Shown: positions 1 to 10,926 of the stretch, piece after piece | Numbering within the stretch: the stretch's first letter is position 1 | How the letters are laid out: each line of letters starts with the position of its first letter | NCBI RefSeq assembly: GCF_004360145.1 | Contig: NZ_ML178715.1 | Location: 188,069 to 252,068 of the forward strand | From: Aliiroseovarius marinus | GTDB taxonomy: Bacteria > Pseudomonadota > Alphaproteobacteria > Rhodobacterales > Rhodobacteraceae | Length of the DNA: 64,000 nucleotides | Direction of reading: 5' to 3' | Notes under the pieces: model-generated | Told to the model about the DNA's origin: nothing | What the model saw: only the letters and a program-made list of their open reading frames with translations | The model's database searches: none | Position numbers and translations under genes: made by a program

Positions 1-531
1 GGCATAATGCGCCCCGCCGGGGAACGTCGCTGAGCCGTTGTAGTTTCCGCTATGCCCCAACCCCAGCGCGTGACCGATTTCGTGTACATAGGTCTGGAAC
101 GAATAGCTGTGCAGGTCGTATTCCTCGCCGGAATACCAGCTTGGATGCACGTTCACCGTTGATTGAATGATGGTTCTGCCAGAGGTGCTTGAGAAGTTGA
201 ACGCCCCGGATTGATGATCCTGAAACACGATATCCGCCGTGCCGGTGGTCAGCACGAAGTTGATACCGGTGACCGCAGTCCACGCTTCCAAAGCTTTCTC
301 GACAAACCAGATCCCGGCAGCTTCCAGCCCTGCGACGGAATAGGTCAGCGTGCCGCCAGCGGACACATCGAATTTACGCGAGAGGCGGCCCGTATCATTC
401 CAATATCCATTGACCAAATAGTCCGCGATTTGCGTGACCGAGAAGGTCGGCAATGACGCCGAAACCTGAGCAATGGAGACGCCAGTCCCCCCGCCTTCTA
501 CGTGCCTGAAATCACCGCATTTTTCACACAT
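1..531 (-). CDS. serralysin-type (M10) zinc metalloprotease, C-terminus cut by window edge
   Basis: The 177 residues visible are the N-terminal part of a secreted zinc protease. Residues 150-160 read HEIGHALGLGH, the HExxHxxGxxH zinc site of the M10/metzincin clan, followed by HSGNYNGSATFPGGAHYA, a context typical of serralysins with an RTX C-terminal domain. There is no Sec signal peptide. Serralysins normally leave through a type I secretion system that reads the missing C-terminus, so type I export is an inference. The ATG at 531 is preceded by a purine-rich GAGGTC, and no better start is seen upstream. The Met-turn, the RTX repeats and the stop codon lie outside the window, and no secretion genes are visible beside it. 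Confidence 0.85.
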   Translation of the reverse strand, partial: MCEKCGDFRHVEGGGTGVSIAQVSASLPTFSVTQIADYLVNGYWNDTGRLSRKFDVSAGGTLTYSVAGLEAAGIWFVEKALEAWTAVTGINFVLTTGTADIVFQDHQSGAFNFSSTSGRTIIQSTVNVHPSWYSGEEYDLHSYSFQTYVHEIGHALGLGHSGNYNGSATFPGGAHYA

Positions 532-651
532 GCCGACCTCACATAATATTTATTTGCGTACTTCAAAGCAAATATTGACTCTCACCGCAAGGTTGAATCT
601 TTGGATCAGCGGATTTGCGCGGGCAGAGCGGAGTGCCGCCCGCGCATCGTT

Positions 652-3341
<2,690 letters not shown>

Positions 3342-3474
3342 GATGATCAAATTCGCAGGCCGAAATGTAACTGGGTAGAACTACGTTTTCTGCATTTTCT
3401 TGCGGCATTCTCTCTTGCGTCCGGTTAAAAGCCCCGTCAAACACCTGCAAACTTCGCGGCCTTGGAAAGGGCAC

Positions 3475-4206
3475 ATGGACAGTCAGATGAAACCCGCGCG
3501 GATCGAATTCCAAGCTGCCAGCTTTGCGGTGGCCGAGCGCCGGATTCTTGCGGACATGTCCGTAGACCTGACCGCCAAACGCATCGGCATCATCGGGCGC
3601 AACGGGTCGGGCAAAACCACCTTTGCGCGGCTCTTGTCGGGCTTGGTGGAACCCAGCGCGGGCACCGTCCGCGTCGACGGGATCGACCCGGCCAAAGACC
3701 GTCGCGCGGCGCTGTCGCTGGTGGGCATCCTGTTCCAGAACCCAGACCACCAGATCATCTTCCCCACTGTGGTCGAGGAACTGGTCTTTGGCTTGCGTCA
3801 GCTCGGGCTGGACGACCCCGAGGGTGCTGCCCGCGCGCAACTGGACCGCTTTGGCAAAAGCCATTGGGCGGACAGCCATGTGCACGGGTTGTCTCAGGGG
3901 CAAAAACAACTGGTCTGCCTGATGGCGGTGCTGGCGATGGCCCCGCGCATTCTGGTGCTGGACGAACCCTTCGCCGGGCTGGACATCCCCACGCGGATGC
4001 AACTGGGCCGCTATCTTGATCGCTACGAGGGCACGCTGGTCCATGTCACCCATGACCCCGACGAGCTTTCGGCCTATGATCATGTCATCTGGATCGAGGC
4101 TGGCGCGCTGGCGCAGCAAGGTCTGCCCGCCGATGTGCTGCCCGCCTTCACCGCCCAGATGAAACAGCAAGGAGAGAGCGATGATATCTCTGACCTCTCC
4201 GATTGA
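3475..4206 (+). CDS. bioM: biotin ECF transporter, ATPase component BioM
   Basis: An ABC ATPase (243 aa) of the energy-coupling-factor type. Walker A is GRNGSGKTT (41-49), the Q loop QNPDHQIIFPTV is typical of ECF ATPases, the signature is LSQGQKQL (139-146), and Walker B is ILVLDEPFAG (159-168). It powers biotin uptake with the permease and S component encoded just downstream. The start at 3475 has GGAAAGG 5 nt upstream; the open frame extends to 3400, but that stretch looks like leader sequence. The end overlaps the next gene by 26 nt, indicating tight translational coupling. Confidence 0.92.
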   Translation: MDSQMKPARIEFQAASFAVAERRILADMSVDLTAKRIGIIGRNGSGKTTFARLLSGLVEPSAGTVRVDGIDPAKDRRAALSLVGILFQNPDHQIIFPTVVEELVFGLRQLGLDDPEGAARAQLDRFGKSHWADSHVHGLSQGQKQLVCLMAVLAMAPRILVLDEPFAGLDIPTRMQLGRYLDRYEGTLVHVTHDPDELSAYDHVIWIEAGALAQQGLPADVLPAFTAQMKQQGESDDISDLSD

Positions 4207-4792
4207 GACCCGCGCCCATGGCTGGCCCGCCGGTCTGAAGCTGGCGGCGCTCTGCGTCGTAACCATCGTGCTGTTTCAGATGCAAAGCCTGTGGTTCCAC
4301 ATGGCCACGTTCGCCACCACACTGACGTTCTATGCCCTGCCCGGCCAAAGCTTCCTGCGCGCAGGACTGCGGTCACTGAAAGTCCTGTGGCCCTTCGTGC
4401 TGCTGGTCGGGATCTATCACATCGTGACCCGCAGCCCCATCGACGGGCTGGTGATCATCCTGCGCATGCTGACCGCCGTGGGGCTGGCCAATCTGGTCAC
4501 CATGACCACGCGACTGTCCGATATGATCGCCGTTGTCCGCTGGCTGGCAACGCCCTTGCGCGCGCTCGGGCTACGCACCGAATACCTTGAGACCGCCATC
4601 GCGCTGGTCATCCGTTTTACGCCTGTGCTTCTAGCCAAAGGCACCCACCTGACCGAGGCTTGGCGCGCCCGGTCCGCCCGCCGTCCCGGCTGGCGCATCA
4701 TCCTGCCATTCACGGTTCTTGCGTTGGAAGACGCAGACCACATTGCCGATGCGCTGCGTGCGCGCGGCGGTTTCGACGCCATGAAGGAGTGA
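4181..4792 (+). CDS. bioN: biotin ECF transporter, transmembrane coupling protein BioN
   Basis: The 203-residue product has several hydrophobic segments and, in its cytoplasmic region, the paired Ala-Arg-Gly-type coupling motifs of ECF T components (EAWRARSARRPG and ADALRARGGFD). It connects the BioM ATPase to the S component BioY. Its start lies inside the end of bioM (AAGGAGAGAG lies immediately upstream), and the stop is 6 nt before bioY, whose AAGGAG ribosome site sits at the end of bioN. Length and gene order match the BioMNY system of Rhodobacter capsulatus. Confidence 0.9.
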   Translation: MISLTSPIETRAHGWPAGLKLAALCVVTIVLFQMQSLWFHMATFATTLTFYALPGQSFLRAGLRSLKVLWPFVLLVGIYHIVTRSPIDGLVIILRMLTAVGLANLVTMTTRLSDMIAVVRWLATPLRALGLRTEYLETAIALVIRFTPVLLAKGTHLTEAWRARSARRPGWRIILPFTVLALEDADHIADALRARGGFDAMKE

Positions 4793-4798
4793 GTCACC

Positions 4799-5350
4799 AT
4801 GGAAAAGAACGTAACCCTTATTGCGTTGTTCGCAGCGCTGATCGCGGCCTTGGGCCTGATCCCGAAGATCGACCTGTTCTTCGGTGTTCCGATCACCGCC
4901 CAAAGCCTTGGCATCATGCTGTGCGGCACCATTCTGGGCGCCAAGCGCGGCGCGCTGGCCGTGCTTCTGTTCCTGCTGCTGGTCGCCATTGGCCTGCCGC
5001 TTCTGTCGGGCGGTCGCGGCGGACTGGGCGTCTTCGCGGGCCCCTCGGTCGGCTTCCTGATCGGCTTCCCGGTCGCAGCCTTCGTCACCGGCCTGATCAC
5101 TGAAAAATGGCGCACCGGCCCTGTCTGGCTGAGCGCCGGTGTGGCTGCCGTCGTGGGCGGCATCATCGTGCTTTACGGCTTCGGCATCCCGGGCATGGCG
5201 ATCATGCTGGACAAGACGCTGGTGGAATCGACCGCTCTGGTCACCGCCTTCATTCCCGGCGACGTGATCAAAGCCGCGCTGGCTGGCATGTTGACCGCAG
5301 CCTTGGTCAAGGTCCGTCCGGCCAGCGTTCTGTCGCGCGCCGAAGCCTGA
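4799..5350 (+). CDS. bioY: biotin-binding S component BioY
   Basis: A 183-residue integral membrane protein with about six transmembrane segments. It contains the BioY-characteristic IPKIDLFFGVPITAQSLG and the GGRGGLGVFAGPSVGFLIGF region that forms the biotin pocket and contacts the T component. It binds biotin on the outside and works with BioM and BioN. No biotin synthesis genes are present nearby, so uptake may be the main source or synthesis is elsewhere. A clear intrinsic terminator follows. I looked for a BioR-type palindrome (TTAT-A-ATAA) upstream of bioM and did not find one. Confidence 0.92.
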   Translation: MEKNVTLIALFAALIAALGLIPKIDLFFGVPITAQSLGIMLCGTILGAKRGALAVLLFLLLVAIGLPLLSGGRGGLGVFAGPSVGFLIGFPVAAFVTGLITEKWRTGPVWLSAGVAAVVGGIIVLYGFGIPGMAIMLDKTLVESTALVTAFIPGDVIKAALAGMLTAALVKVRPASVLSRAEA

Positions 5351-5375
5351 TCTAAACACACCCTCTTGGGTTTCA

Positions 5376-5410
5376 GCCGCAGCGCCCCCACGCGCTGCGG
5401 CTTTTCTTTT
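5376..5410 (+). terminator. intrinsic terminator after bioMNY
   Basis: GCCGCAGCG (5376-5384) pairs perfectly with CGCTGCGGC (5393-5401) and is followed by TTTTCTTTT. It lies 26 nt after the bioY stop on the coding strand. Confidence 0.9.
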
Positions 5411-5514
5411 GCCGGACGTACCAGTTTGTCGAATTCGACGGCGCCAGTGAAACTTCCGCTGGACGCGGTGAAAATCCATGCCCTATCAATTTCATGACAG
5501 GGGAGGGATCCGCG

Positions 5515-7050
5515 ATGACCGCCAAGAAAAACGTGCTGTTTATCATCATCGACCAGCTGCGGGCGGACTGCCTGCATGGCGCGCTGGCGGACCATGTCGA
5601 TCTGCCCAACCTGCGCGCGTTGATGGACGACAGCGTGACCTTCAAGCGCCATTTTTCGGTCGTGAACCCGTGTGGGCCGTCGCGCGCCTCGATCCTGACG
5701 GGGCAATATGCGATGAACCACCGCTCGGTCCGTAACGGCACACCGCTGCGCCACGACACGCCCACCATCGCGAGCGAGATGCGCAAGGCGGGCTATTTGC
5801 CGATGTTGTTTGGCTATACCGACACTTCGCAGGATCCGCGTGTCTTCGCGCCGAATGACCCGGCTGTGCAGACCTATGAACAAGCCATGTCCGGCTTTGT
5901 CGAGCAGGTCGAGATGCGGTTAGAGATGTCTTATCCGTGGCGCTCTTACCTGATGGGCAAGGGGCATCATTGGGACAATTACTGGCAGCTTTACATTCCC
6001 GGCGGTGATGGGTCCGCGATCAACGCGCCTGCCGTATACACCGCCGAGGACAGCGACACCGCCTTCCTAACCAATCAGTTCCTTGACCGGATGCCCGCCT
6101 ATGCCGATCAAAGCTGGTTCGCGCATCTAACCTATATCCGTCCGCACCCGCCGCTGGTCGCGCCCGCGCCCTATAACGACATGTACGACCCGACCACCCT
6201 GCCCGCGCCCACCCGCGTTGGCTCGCGGGATGACGAGGCTGCCGTGCACCCGTTCTTTGGGCCTGCGCTGGCCAAGGAAAAAGCCGCGAACTTTGTGCTG
6301 GGCGCCAAGGCCGACGACAGCGATGAGACCCTGCAAGCCCTGCGCGCGGTCTATCTGGGGCTGGCGACCGAAGTGGACCATCACATCGGGCGTGTGGTCA
6401 GCTTCCTGAAAGAGAGCGGCCAGTGGGACGACACGCTGCTGATCGTGACCGCCGATCATGGCGAGATGCTGGGCGACCACCATGCGTGGGGCAAACACTC
6501 GGTCTATGACGCGGCCTATCACACGCCGCTGATCATCCACGCGCCGGGCTGTGTCGCTGGGCATGTGGTGGACGTACCGACCGAGAGCATCGACCTGACG
6601 CCCACAATTCTGTCATGGGTCGGACAAGAGGTTCCGAACGCGATGGATGGGCGGTCTTTGCTGCCGCTCCTGTCGGGCGAGACACCGGGCGATTGGCGCG
6701 ACTACTCGTTCTCAGAACTGGATTTCGGCGACCCGATCACCCCGACCTTGTGGCAAAAAGAACTGGGCACCGATGCCAGCAACTCCTGCGTTGGCATCCT
6801 GCGCGACAGCCGGTTTACCCTAATCGAATTCGCCGCAGACCTGCCCCCGCTTCTGTTCGATCACGACGGTCAGGGAGAGCTGGAAAACGTGGCCGACAAC
6901 CCAGCCTTCGCCACCGATCTGGCCCGCCTGACACGGCAAATGCTGCGCCATCGGATGCGCAACATGGACCATACGCTATCGTATGACATGATCACCGATC
7001 AGGGACCGCGACGCGCCCAGCGTCACCCGGAAAACGACGCCAACGCATAA
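5515..7050 (+). CDS. alkaline-phosphatase-superfamily hydrolase, phosphonate monoester hydrolase/arylsulfatase-like
   Basis: This 511-residue enzyme has the formylglycine-forming motif C53-G-P-S-R57 followed by ASILTG, so C53 should be converted to the catalytic aldehyde. Metal-site and catalytic residues are visible at D13 (IIDQLRAD), D314-H315 (TADHGEMLGDHH) and K327-H328. Segments such as MNHRSVRN, GYTDTSQDPR and YIRPHPPLVAPAPYNDMY are, from memory, close to the rhizobial/Burkholderia phosphonate monoester hydrolases, which also cleave phosphodiesters and sulfate esters. It lacks a signal peptide and is predicted cytoplasmic. The start at 5515 has GGGGAGGG upstream. The 3' end overlaps the convergent dehalogenase gene by 28 nt. 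The natural substrate is not deducible; choline sulfatase is a less likely alternative. Confidence 0.85.
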   Translation: MTAKKNVLFIIIDQLRADCLHGALADHVDLPNLRALMDDSVTFKRHFSVVNPCGPSRASILTGQYAMNHRSVRNGTPLRHDTPTIASEMRKAGYLPMLFGYTDTSQDPRVFAPNDPAVQTYEQAMSGFVEQVEMRLEMSYPWRSYLMGKGHHWDNYWQLYIPGGDGSAINAPAVYTAEDSDTAFLTNQFLDRMPAYADQSWFAHLTYIRPHPPLVAPAPYNDMYDPTTLPAPTRVGSRDDEAAVHPFFGPALAKEKAANFVLGAKADDSDETLQALRAVYLGLATEVDHHIGRVVSFLKESGQWDDTLLIVTADHGEMLGDHHAWGKHSVYDAAYHTPLIIHAPGCVAGHVVDVPTESIDLTPTILSWVGQEVPNAMDGRSLLPLLSGETPGDWRDYSFSELDFGDPITPTLWQKELGTDASNSCVGILRDSRFTLIEFAADLPPLLFDHDGQGELENVADNPAFATDLARLTRQMLRHRMRNMDHTLSYDMITDQGPRRAQRHPENDANA

Positions 7051-7706
7051 TCCGCCACGTCCTTTAAGCTAGCGCCGCGCGCCATTGGCTCGACGCCCAG
7101 CCGCTCCATCGGCAGGCCATAGCGGTTCAGCCAGATCGAGTGATAGCCGAACCATGTCGCCCCGCAGATGTCCCAGCAATTCGAGGACACGAACAGGATC
7201 TCTGACGCATCACAACCGAACGCATCCGGGCCCATCTGATACGCCTCGGGCGCGGTTTTGAACTTGCCGACGCTGTCGACGGACAGCACATGATCCAACA
7301 GCCCATCCAGCCCAGCGGCCTCAAGCGCGCTGTCAAGCATCGCGGGCGTCCCGTTCGACAGGATCGCCATCGGCACCCCAGCGGCTTTCAGGCGGGTCAG
7401 TTGGGCGTGGTTTTCCTGAAACGCGGTCAGCTTCTCATAGGCACCCATCAGGGCTGTGCGTTGCGCGGCGGTTGGCGCTACCCCATGCAGCTCGCAGGCA
7501 TAGTCCAACCCATCCCCGGTCACTTGCCAGAAATCGGCGTAGCGATCGCACATCGTCCGCAGGCGGGTGTACTCGATCTGCTTGTCGCGCCAAGTGACGG
7601 CGATGTCTGCACCTTTGCCGGGGAAGAACTCTTCTGCCAAGGCGCCGACCGAATAGACATCCAGAAGCGTTCCGTAAGCGTCGAAGGCAATCGCTTTGAT
7701 GGGCAT
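7023..7706 (-). CDS. haloacid dehalogenase, type II (L-2-haloacid dehalogenase-like)
   Basis: A 227-residue HAD-superfamily hydrolase. The nucleophile is D9 in FDAYGTLLD, motif II is the SNG of MAILSNGTPAML, motif III is the lysine in GKFKTAPEAY, and motif IV is SSNCWDICGA, the form found in type II haloacid dehalogenases. The expected reaction is hydrolysis of L-2-haloacids to D-2-hydroxyacids in the cytoplasm. GGAAAGGATCCCCC precedes the ATG. The gene lies downstream of ilvD on the same strand but is separated from it by a terminator, so it probably has its own promoter. Substrate specificity among HAD enzymes is not fixed by sequence. Confidence 0.88.
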   Translation of the reverse strand: MPIKAIAFDAYGTLLDVYSVGALAEEFFPGKGADIAVTWRDKQIEYTRLRTMCDRYADFWQVTGDGLDYACELHGVAPTAAQRTALMGAYEKLTAFQENHAQLTRLKAAGVPMAILSNGTPAMLDSALEAAGLDGLLDHVLSVDSVGKFKTAPEAYQMGPDAFGCDASEILFVSSNCWDICGATWFGYHSIWLNRYGLPMERLGVEPMARGASLKDVADYALASFSG

Positions 7707-7759
7707 GGGGGATCCTTTCCGTTCGCATCCTTAGCCTAGGGGCAGAGAGGGCGGTCGGG

Positions 7760-7800
7760 AAAGGGAAAACGGGCGCGTGGGTATTCCTACCTACGCGCCC
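7760..7800 (-). terminator. intrinsic terminator after ilvD
   Basis: The arms GGGCGCGT (7771-7778) and ACGCGCCC (7793-7800) pair perfectly. Read on the minus strand the stem is followed by GTTTTCCCTTT. It sits 9 nt past the ilvD stop. Confidence 0.8.
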
Positions 7801-7808
7801 GATTGTGT

Positions 7809-9644
7809 TTAGTCGATGACGCGAACCGCGCCTTTTGCAGCCGACGACGCCAGCATCGCATAGGCTTTCAGAGCCTTGGATACTTTGCGTTTGCGCGGCT
7901 CGGCGGGGACCCAGCCTTTTTTGTCCTGCTCAGCACGGCGGGCCGCCATTTCCTCGTCCGAGATGGCAAGGTTGATGGTGCGGTTCGGGATGTCGATCTC
8001 GATCTTGTCGCCGTCCTGCACCAGACCGATGGCACCACCTTCGGCAGCCTCTGGCGAGGCGTGGCCGATCGACAGACCGGACGTGCCGCCCGAGAAACGA
8101 CCATCGGTCAACAGCGCACAGGCTTTGCCCAGACCCTTGGATTTCAGATAGCTGGTCGGGTACAGCATTTCCTGCATCCCCGGACCACCGCGCGGACCTT
8201 CGTAACGAATGACAACCACGTCGCCTTCCTTGACCTTGCCGGTCAGGATGTTGTTCACAGCCGCGTCTTGGCTTTCGCAAACATGAGCGGTGCCGGTGAA
8301 GGTCAGGATGCTTTCATCCACGCCTGCTGTTTTCACGATGCAGCCGTCTTCGGCAATGTTGCCGAACAGAACCGCCAGACCACCGTCTTTCGAGAATGCA
8401 TGTTCCGCCGAACGGATCACGCCACCTTCGCGGTCGGTGTCCAGTTCCTTGAAGCGGTTGGCTTGGCTGAACGCTTGCGTGGTGCGCACGCCACCGGGGG
8501 CAGCTTTGAACAGCTCTTCAGCAGCCGGGTTGTTGGCAACCTTGATGTCCCATTTGGCGATCGCCTCGCCCATGGTGGTCGAGTGGACGGTCGGCACGTC
8601 GTTGTGCAGCAGACCAGCACGCGACAGTTCGCCAAGGATCGAGAAGATGCCACCGGCGCGGTGCACGTCTTCCATGTGGACGTTGTGGATGTTCGGCGCG
8701 ACCTTACACAGGCAGGGCACTTTGCGCGACAGGCGGTCCATGTCCGTCATGTCGAAATCGACCTCGCCCTCGTTGGCAATGGCCAGCAGGTGCAGAACCG
8801 TGTTGGTGGACCCACCCATGGCGATGTCCAGCGACATGGCGTTCTCGAACGCTTCAAAAGTCGCAATCTCGCGCGGCAGCAGGCCTTTTTCTTCATCCTG
8901 ATAGTGACGCTTGGTGATCTCGACGATCTTGCGGCCAGCCTCCAGGAACAGACCCTTACGATCCGCGTGGGTCGCCAGTGTCGAGCCATTGCCCGGCAGC
9001 GCCAAACCCAGCGCCTCGGCCAGACAGTTCATCGAGTTCGCGGTGAACATACCCGAGCACGACCCACAGGTCGGGCAGGCGTTCTCTTCGATATGCTGAA
9101 CCTGCTCATCGGTGTATTTGTCATCGGCAGCGGCGACCATCGCGTCCACAAGGTCGATCTTCTTGGCGTCCAGATCGGCAATATCGATCTTGCCCGCTTC
9201 CATTGGGCCACCCGACACGAAGATCACCGGGATGTTCAGGCGCATCGCGGCCATCAACATACCGGGGGTGATCTTGTCACAGTTCGAGATACAGACCATC
9301 GCGTCAGCGCAGTGCGCGTTGACCATGTACTCGACCGAGTCCGCAATCACTTCGCGCGACGGCAGCGAATAAAGCATGCCGTCATGACCCATCGCAATCC
9401 CGTCATCGACGGCGATGGTGTTGAATTCCTTGGCGACACCGCCTGCGGCCTCGACCTCGCGGGCGACCATCTGGCCCAGATCCTTCAGGTGGACGTGACC
9501 CGGCACGAATTGCGTGAAGCTGTTCACAATGGCGATGATCGGCTTGCCGAAATCGCTGTCGGTCATCCCGGTCGCGCGCCAAAGGCCACGGGCACCGGCC
9601 ATGTTGCGGCCATGGGTCGAGGTTCTGGATCTGTAAGCAGGCAT
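7809..9644 (-). CDS. ilvD: dihydroxy-acid dehydratase
   Basis: The 611-residue product is the branched-chain amino acid enzyme that converts 2,3-dihydroxy-isovalerate or -methylvalerate to the 2-oxo acids for valine and isoleucine. The iron-sulfur cysteines are in [10 protein letters not shown] and [16 protein letters not shown]. The terminal [15 protein letters not shown] stretch and full length match the short, E. coli-like IlvD class. The ATG at 9644 ([20 protein letters not shown]) matches the conserved N-terminus and has AAGGGTGGG upstream; the open frame to 9692 is not needed. It is monocistronic, divergent from the epimerase gene, and ends in a terminator. Confidence 0.96.
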   Translation of the reverse strand: MPAYRSRTSTHGRNMAGARGLWRATGMTDSDFGKPIIAIVNSFTQFVPGHVHLKDLGQMVAREVEAAGGVAKEFNTIAVDDGIAMGHDGMLYSLPSREVIADSVEYMVNAHCADAMVCISNCDKITPGMLMAAMRLNIPVIFVSGGPMEAGKIDIADLDAKKIDLVDAMVAAADDKYTDEQVQHIEENACPTCGSCSGMFTANSMNCLAEALGLALPGNGSTLATHADRKGLFLEAGRKIVEITKRHYQDEEKGLLPREIATFEAFENAMSLDIAMGGSTNTVLHLLAIANEGEVDFDMTDMDRLSRKVPCLCKVAPNIHNVHMEDVHRAGGIFSILGELSRAGLLHNDVPTVHSTTMGEAIAKWDIKVANNPAAEELFKAAPGGVRTTQAFSQANRFKELDTDREGGVIRSAEHAFSKDGGLAVLFGNIAEDGCIVKTAGVDESILTFTGTAHVCESQDAAVNNILTGKVKEGDVVVIRYEGPRGGPGMQEMLYPTSYLKSKGLGKACALLTDGRFSGGTSGLSIGHASPEAAEGGAIGLVQDGDKIEIDIPNRTINLAISDEEMAARRAEQDKKGWVPAEPRKRKVSKALKAYAMLASSAAKGAVRVID

Positions 9645-9694
9645 GTGGTTCCCACCCTTATCTGAATGTTCCTGTCTGGCAGCGATTATCACCT

Positions 9695-9734
9695 CGCGCG
9701 CAGTGAAACCAGTGATATTCGCGCGCGCAGTGAA
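9695..9734. repeat. 13-bp direct repeat between ilvD and the epimerase gene
   Basis: CGCGCGCAGTGAA occurs at 9695-9707 and again at 9722-9734, a 27-bp period; a third partial copy, CAGTGA, lies between them. It is located 51-90 nt upstream of the ilvD start on the divergent side, so it may bind a regulator of ilvD. The function is unknown. Confidence 0.6.
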
Positions 9735-9756
9735 TGCACTAGGGAAGATTTAGGGT

Positions 9757-9809
9757 GCCAAGATGCTTGGCGCTAGAAGCGGGCGTCGATAGAATTGTAC
9801 TATACGATT
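9757..9809. promoter_or_regulatory. palindromes upstream of the epimerase gene
   Basis: GCCAAG-ATG-CTTGGC (9757-9771) is a perfect inverted repeat, and AATTGTA-CTA-TACGATT (9793-9809) is a 6-of-7 inverted repeat that contains a TATACG -10-like element 20-30 nt before the start at 9829. They are probably operator and promoter of the epimerase gene. No regulator can be named. Confidence 0.4.
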
Positions 9810-9828
9810 TTAGAAAAGGTCATTTTCA

Positions 9829-10848
9829 ATGGGTAAACGTAAGGTTCTTGTGACGGGCTCGGCCGGATTTATCGGCTATCACCTGTCAAAACTGCTGCTG
9901 GAAGAGGGCTTTCAGGTCCACGGCTTCGACGGGATGACGGATTATTACGACGTCACCCTGAAGCAGCGCCGCCACCAGATGCTTCTGCAAAACGAAAGCT
10001 TCTCGGCCACCGAAGGGATGCTGGAAGATCTAGAACTGTTCGACCAGATGGCGGACGCGTTCGAACCCGACGTGATCGTGCATCTCGCCGCGCAGGCGGG
10101 GGTGCGTTACAGCCTTGAGAACCCCCGTGCCTATATCGACTCGAATGTCGTCGGTACCTTCAACGTGATGGAGGCCGCCCGTCGCCACGAGGTCGACCAC
10201 CTGCTGATGGCCTCGACAAGTTCCGTCTATGGCGCGAATGACGAGATGCCGTTTACGGAAACGGAAAAGGCCGACACGCCACTGACCATCTATGCGGCGA
10301 CCAAGAAAGCGAACGAGGCCATGGCGCATAGCTATGCGCATTTGTGGAACATCCCGTCCACCATGTTTCGGTTCTTCACCGTCTATGGTCCTTGGGGCCG
10401 CCCCGATATGGCGCTGTTCAAGTTCACCAAGGGGATCATAGAAGGTACGCCCATCGACATTTACAACAATGGCGACATGTTCCGTGACTTCACTTATGTC
10501 GAAGATCTGGTCCGTGGCATCCGCCTGCTGATCGACAGCCCTCCGGTCCGGCCAGACAGCAAGGACGACATCGAGGACGGCGATAGCCTATCCCCCGCCG
10601 CGCCTTACCGCGTGGTGAATGTAGGGAACTCGGACAAGGTGCGCCTGCTGGATTTCGTCGAGGCGATCGAGGACGCCTTGGGCAAGAAAGCCGTGCGCAA
10701 TTACATGGAGATGCAGAAGGGCGATGTGCCCGCCACGTGGGCGGATGCGACATTGCTGCAACGTCTGACTGGCTACCGCCCGGCCACCGATTTCCGCGAG
10801 GGGGTGAACAGTTTCGTGGCGTGGTATCGGGATTACTACAAGGTTTAA
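9829..10848 (+). CDS. NAD-dependent sugar-nucleotide epimerase, UDP-glucuronate 4-epimerase-like
   Basis: An extended short-chain dehydrogenase/reductase of 339 residues. The nucleotide fold begins GSAGFIGYHL (9-18), the catalytic residues are in STSSVYG and YAATKKANE, and VYGPWGRPDMALFKF with FRDFTYVEDLVRGI is typical of UDP-glucuronate C4-epimerases (LspL/Cap1J type), which produce UDP-galacturonate for capsule or lipopolysaccharide. A stretch near residues 240-258 (DSKDDIEDGDSLSPAAP) also matches that class. There are no glycosyltransferases beside it. It is convergent with the two GTA-spike-like genes and shares a bidirectional terminator with them. Confidence 0.88.
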   Translation: MGKRKVLVTGSAGFIGYHLSKLLLEEGFQVHGFDGMTDYYDVTLKQRRHQMLLQNESFSATEGMLEDLELFDQMADAFEPDVIVHLAAQAGVRYSLENPRAYIDSNVVGTFNVMEAARRHEVDHLLMASTSSVYGANDEMPFTETEKADTPLTIYAATKKANEAMAHSYAHLWNIPSTMFRFFTVYGPWGRPDMALFKFTKGIIEGTPIDIYNNGDMFRDFTYVEDLVRGIRLLIDSPPVRPDSKDDIEDGDSLSPAAPYRVVNVGNSDKVRLLDFVEAIEDALGKKAVRNYMEMQKGDVPATWADATLLQRLTGYRPATDFREGVNSFVAWYRDYYKV

Positions 10849-10866
10849 GTCCCTGCGCGAAAAGCA

Positions 10867-10893
10867 AAACCCGCCTTCACAGGGCGGGTTTTA
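10867..10893. terminator. bidirectional terminator between epimerase and spike genes
   Basis: AAAACCCGCC (10867-10876) pairs with GGCGGGTTTT (10884-10893) around a 7-nt loop. With A/T arms on both sides it can end transcripts from either strand. Confidence 0.88.
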
Positions 10894-10926
10894 AGCACTC
10901 TATAATCCAGTTAGCCACGCAAAAGA

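Noticed and set aside
7803-9665. 620-codon plus-strand open frame
   Set aside because: It is the antisense shadow of ilvD, an unmistakable gene; high GC keeps the opposite strand open. The translation has no family features.
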